Shown here piece by piece: positions 62,554-64,000 of a DNA stretch of 64,000 bases (position 1 is the stretch's first letter; every line of letters begins with the position of its first letter). A model generated the notes under the pieces. That model made no database searches. It saw only the letters and a program-made list of their open reading frames with translations, and was not told the origin of the DNA. Both the position numbers and the translations under genes were made by a program. The stretch comes from Thalassospira lucentensis (GTDB taxonomy: Bacteria; Pseudomonadota; Alphaproteobacteria; Rhodospirillales; Thalassospiraceae). The stretch lies in assembly GCF_011806425.1 (NCBI RefSeq), contig NZ_JAATOV010000002.1, positions 806,001 to 870,000 of the forward strand, written 5' to 3'.

Positions 62554-63528
62554 ATGATGACAGAAAAACAGATATTCGACACCCCGGACGGCATCACCGC
62601 CGTGATCGAACCGATGGATCAGACCGGTTACCTCGCCCCTGTCGGGTTTGAGGACCAGTTATATAAGGAACTTGGCGACGTTACCGAACGCCATGACCGT
62701 TTGATGTTCGCGCCCGGCCCGGAACGGCGCGTGTTCTGGGCGCAGAATGTCTGGCGCAACCCGGTGCGGATTGCCATTCCGTCGATCAAAGGTGCGGCCA
62801 AAATCCTGAAATTTAATCAGCGCAATTGGGCGATGTTTAAGTTTGACCATTTTTCACGGGCCAAATTGATCGAGGCAAATCTGCCGCATGTCTCGGCCAA
62901 ACGTCAGGTGTTTGGCGAACCGGCACCGACCGCGCCACTTGGGTCGTGGACCTTGATTGATCCCGATACCATTATCGCATCTGCTGATTGTTCCAGCCCC
63001 TGGAAAAACGGCGAGGTCGAGTTTGAAGAAGACAAAGTAACACCGCCCAACCGTGCCTATTTGAAACTTTGGGAAGCCTTCACCCGACTTGGTGCCTATC
63101 CACAAGCGGGCGACCGCACCATGGATTTGGGCGGAAGTCCCGGTGGCTGGACGTGGGTTTTGCATGAATTTGGCACCGATGTCATTTCCATCGACAAAGC
63201 CCGCCTTGACGCCAAGATCGCCAAGTTGCCGCGCGTTGATTTCCGTCAGGAAAGTGCCTTTGGGCTTAATCCCGAAGAAGTCGGCTATATCGATTGGCTG
63301 TGCTCGGACGTGATTTGTTACCCTGATCGCCTGTATCAATTGGTCAATCAGTGGATGGATGCCGCCATGGCAACCAACTTTATCTGCACCATCAAGTTAC
63401 AGGGTGATACCGATTATTCCGCCATCACCCAATTCGCAGATATCCCCGGATCAAAGGTCGTGCATTTGTACAACAACAAACACGAACTGACCTGGATGAA
63501 AGTCCCCGGTGTGACCGATCAGGATTGA
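62554..63528 (+). CDS. SAM-dependent methyltransferase, RlmM-like (FtsJ fold)
   Basis: A 324-residue RNA methyltransferase-like protein. The N-terminal part resembles a THUMP-like domain and the C-terminal half has an RrmJ/FtsJ-type SAM fold with motif I DLGGSPGGWTWVL (near 190), VISIDKARLD and the catalytic-type segments SDVICYPDR and CTIKLQGD. RlmM methylates the 2'-O of C2498 in 23S rRNA; this protein is a related form whose target is not proven. The start is ATG at 62554, followed by a second ATG. Confidence 0.83.
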   Translation: MMTEKQIFDTPDGITAVIEPMDQTGYLAPVGFEDQLYKELGDVTERHDRLMFAPGPERRVFWAQNVWRNPVRIAIPSIKGAAKILKFNQRNWAMFKFDHFSRAKLIEANLPHVSAKRQVFGEPAPTAPLGSWTLIDPDTIIASADCSSPWKNGEVEFEEDKVTPPNRAYLKLWEAFTRLGAYPQAGDRTMDLGGSPGGWTWVLHEFGTDVISIDKARLDAKIAKLPRVDFRQESAFGLNPEEVGYIDWLCSDVICYPDRLYQLVNQWMDAAMATNFICTIKLQGDTDYSAITQFADIPGSKVVHLYNNKHELTWMKVPGVTDQD

Positions 63529-63560
63529 TCATCCAAACACCGTAATTGGCGATATTTAAG

Positions 63561-63590
63561 AATGCGGCGATCCTGTCAGGACGCCGCATT
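63561..63590 (+). terminator. Terminator of the RlmM-like gene
   Basis: AATGCGGCG pairs with CGCCGCATT, and the enclosed TCCTG-T-CAGGA extends the stem. A short TTTC follows. It lies 32 bases after the stop codon. Confidence 0.75.
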
Positions 63591-63640
63591 TTCTATGATG
63601 TCGGGGAGTTCAAAGGGGCGGCTTCGTCAAAATACGCCTG

Positions 63641-63665
63641 ATGTTTCAGACAAATATGTTTGAGA
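63641..63665 (+). promoter_or_regulatory. Direct repeat upstream of nadB
   Basis: ATGTTTCAGA and ATGTTTGAGA (63641-63650 and 63656-63665) are direct repeats with a 15-base period, 105 bases before the nadB start. It may be a regulator-binding site; no specific regulator can be named. Confidence 0.25.
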
Positions 63666-63769
63666 TTACGCAAAAGCAGTCCTATTCTGCGCGTTCTGAT
63701 CGGGTCAGGATGATGACGCCACCGCGCCAATACCCGCCATCCAGTCCCGCCCAATTGTGATGGGATACC

Positions 63770-64000
63770 ATGTCCGAAAACTCTTTTAATTATGACGTGC
63801 TCGTTATCGGCAGTGGCGCTGCCGGACTTTCCACAGCGCTTAAACTTGCCCCGCATGTAAAAGTCGCCGTTCTTTCTAAGGGAAAGATCGATGATGGCTC
63901 GACCAATTGGGCGCAGGGTGGCATTGCCGCCGTGTTGGATGCCGCTGACAGTATCGAAAACCATGTACGCGACACGCTGATTGCCGGTGCTGATCTGTGT
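63770..64000 (+). CDS. nadB: L-aspartate oxidase, 5' part only
   Basis: The first 77 codons of NadB, which oxidises L-aspartate to iminoaspartate for NAD synthesis. The FAD-binding motif [10 protein letters not shown] lies at 12-21, followed by the typical [10 protein letters not shown] segment (about 50-59). The gene continues beyond the window; nadA and nadC, often adjacent, are not visible. The ATG at 63770 gives the family start; a weak GGGAT precedes it. Confidence 0.92.
   Translation, partial: MSENSFNYDVLVIGSGAAGLSTALKLAPHVKVAVLSKGKIDDGSTNWAQGGIAAVLDAADSIENHVRDTLIAGADLC

Noticed and set aside
63593-63964. 123-codon minus-strand frame over the nadB start
   Set aside because: Antisense to the clear FAD-binding start of NadB.

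Overview
This is a contiguous stretch of an alphaproteobacterial chromosome. The gene content and order point to the Rhodospirillales, most likely a Thalassospira-like marine organism; this is inferred from content, not from any search. Supporting signs are a CcrM-type (GANTC) DNA methyltransferase, an Fo ATP synthase operon with paired b' and b subunits and no F1 genes, the cobT-cobS-DnaJ block facing bolA, a dsbA-like gene upstream of smc, several small families I know mainly from this class (DUF1285, DUF2889, and a short membrane protein I place in DUF6111), and a moderate G+C. I see no prophage, insertion sequence, CRISPR array or genomic island; nearly all genes are chromosomal housekeeping or metabolic genes.

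Layout. 1-3.5 kb: the end of a peptide-type ABC transporter ATPase, a D-2-hydroxyacid dehydrogenase and an amidase in one operon. 3.5-7.5 kb: a membrane-protein remnant, tRNA-Leu(CAA) with a stringent-type promoter, a DedA-family protein overlapping dsbB, an HNH endonuclease, rpmB, and a 62-residue membrane protein behind a perfect FNR-type box. 7.5-15 kb: a GGDEF/EAL protein, gluQ, cobT, cobS and a DnaJ-domain gene, with bolA divergent. 15-22 kb: a PQQ-type sugar dehydrogenase with its diheme cytochrome, a DUF2889 gene whose start lies under a palindrome, a CBS-pair protein, a CNNM/CorC protein, aroB and aroK. 22-28 kb: a 45-residue membrane peptide, a large exported helical protein, xerD, an EAL-CBS-GGDEF protein and a small Q-rich protein. 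28-31.5 kb: a minus-strand operon (DUF1285, NUDIX, DUF6111, CCA-adding enzyme, SGNH hydrolase). 31.6-38.5 kb: a four-gene MoxR/DUF58/DUF4159/VWA-like membrane operon. 38.5-41.4 kb: a LysR regulator divergent from a glutathionyl-hydroquinone reductase, then a methyltransferase. 41.5-44 kb: atpI-atpB-atpE-atpF'-atpF. 44.4-54 kb: a two-domain methyltransferase, smc, dsbA-like, a DciA-like gene, mutY, a small tail-motif protein and ccrM. 54-61 kb: a complete BMP-type nucleoside/base ABC importer followed by a cytosine-deaminase-like amidohydrolase and a flavin-reductase-like protein. 61-64 kb: a phytase-like esterase, an RlmM-like methyltransferase and the start of nadB.

How genes work together. 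The importer and deaminase look like a salvage or catabolic unit for a cytosine-like compound. dsbB and the dsbA-like gene could form an oxidative folding pair. The dehydrogenase and its diheme cytochrome would pass electrons from a periplasmic sugar to the respiratory chain. cobS and cobT form the AAA+/VWA motor of aerobic cobalt chelation. Genome maintenance is represented by smc, xerD, mutY, ccrM and the DciA-like gene.

The less ordinary material is mostly non-coding: strong palindromes and hairpins placed at gene starts (7183, 17807, 22032, 40595, 45782, 60282), two unlinked small proteins sharing a C-terminal tail, and a substitution next to the metal-binding aspartate of the deaminase. 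No clearly new multi-gene system was found; the best candidates are listed with tests.
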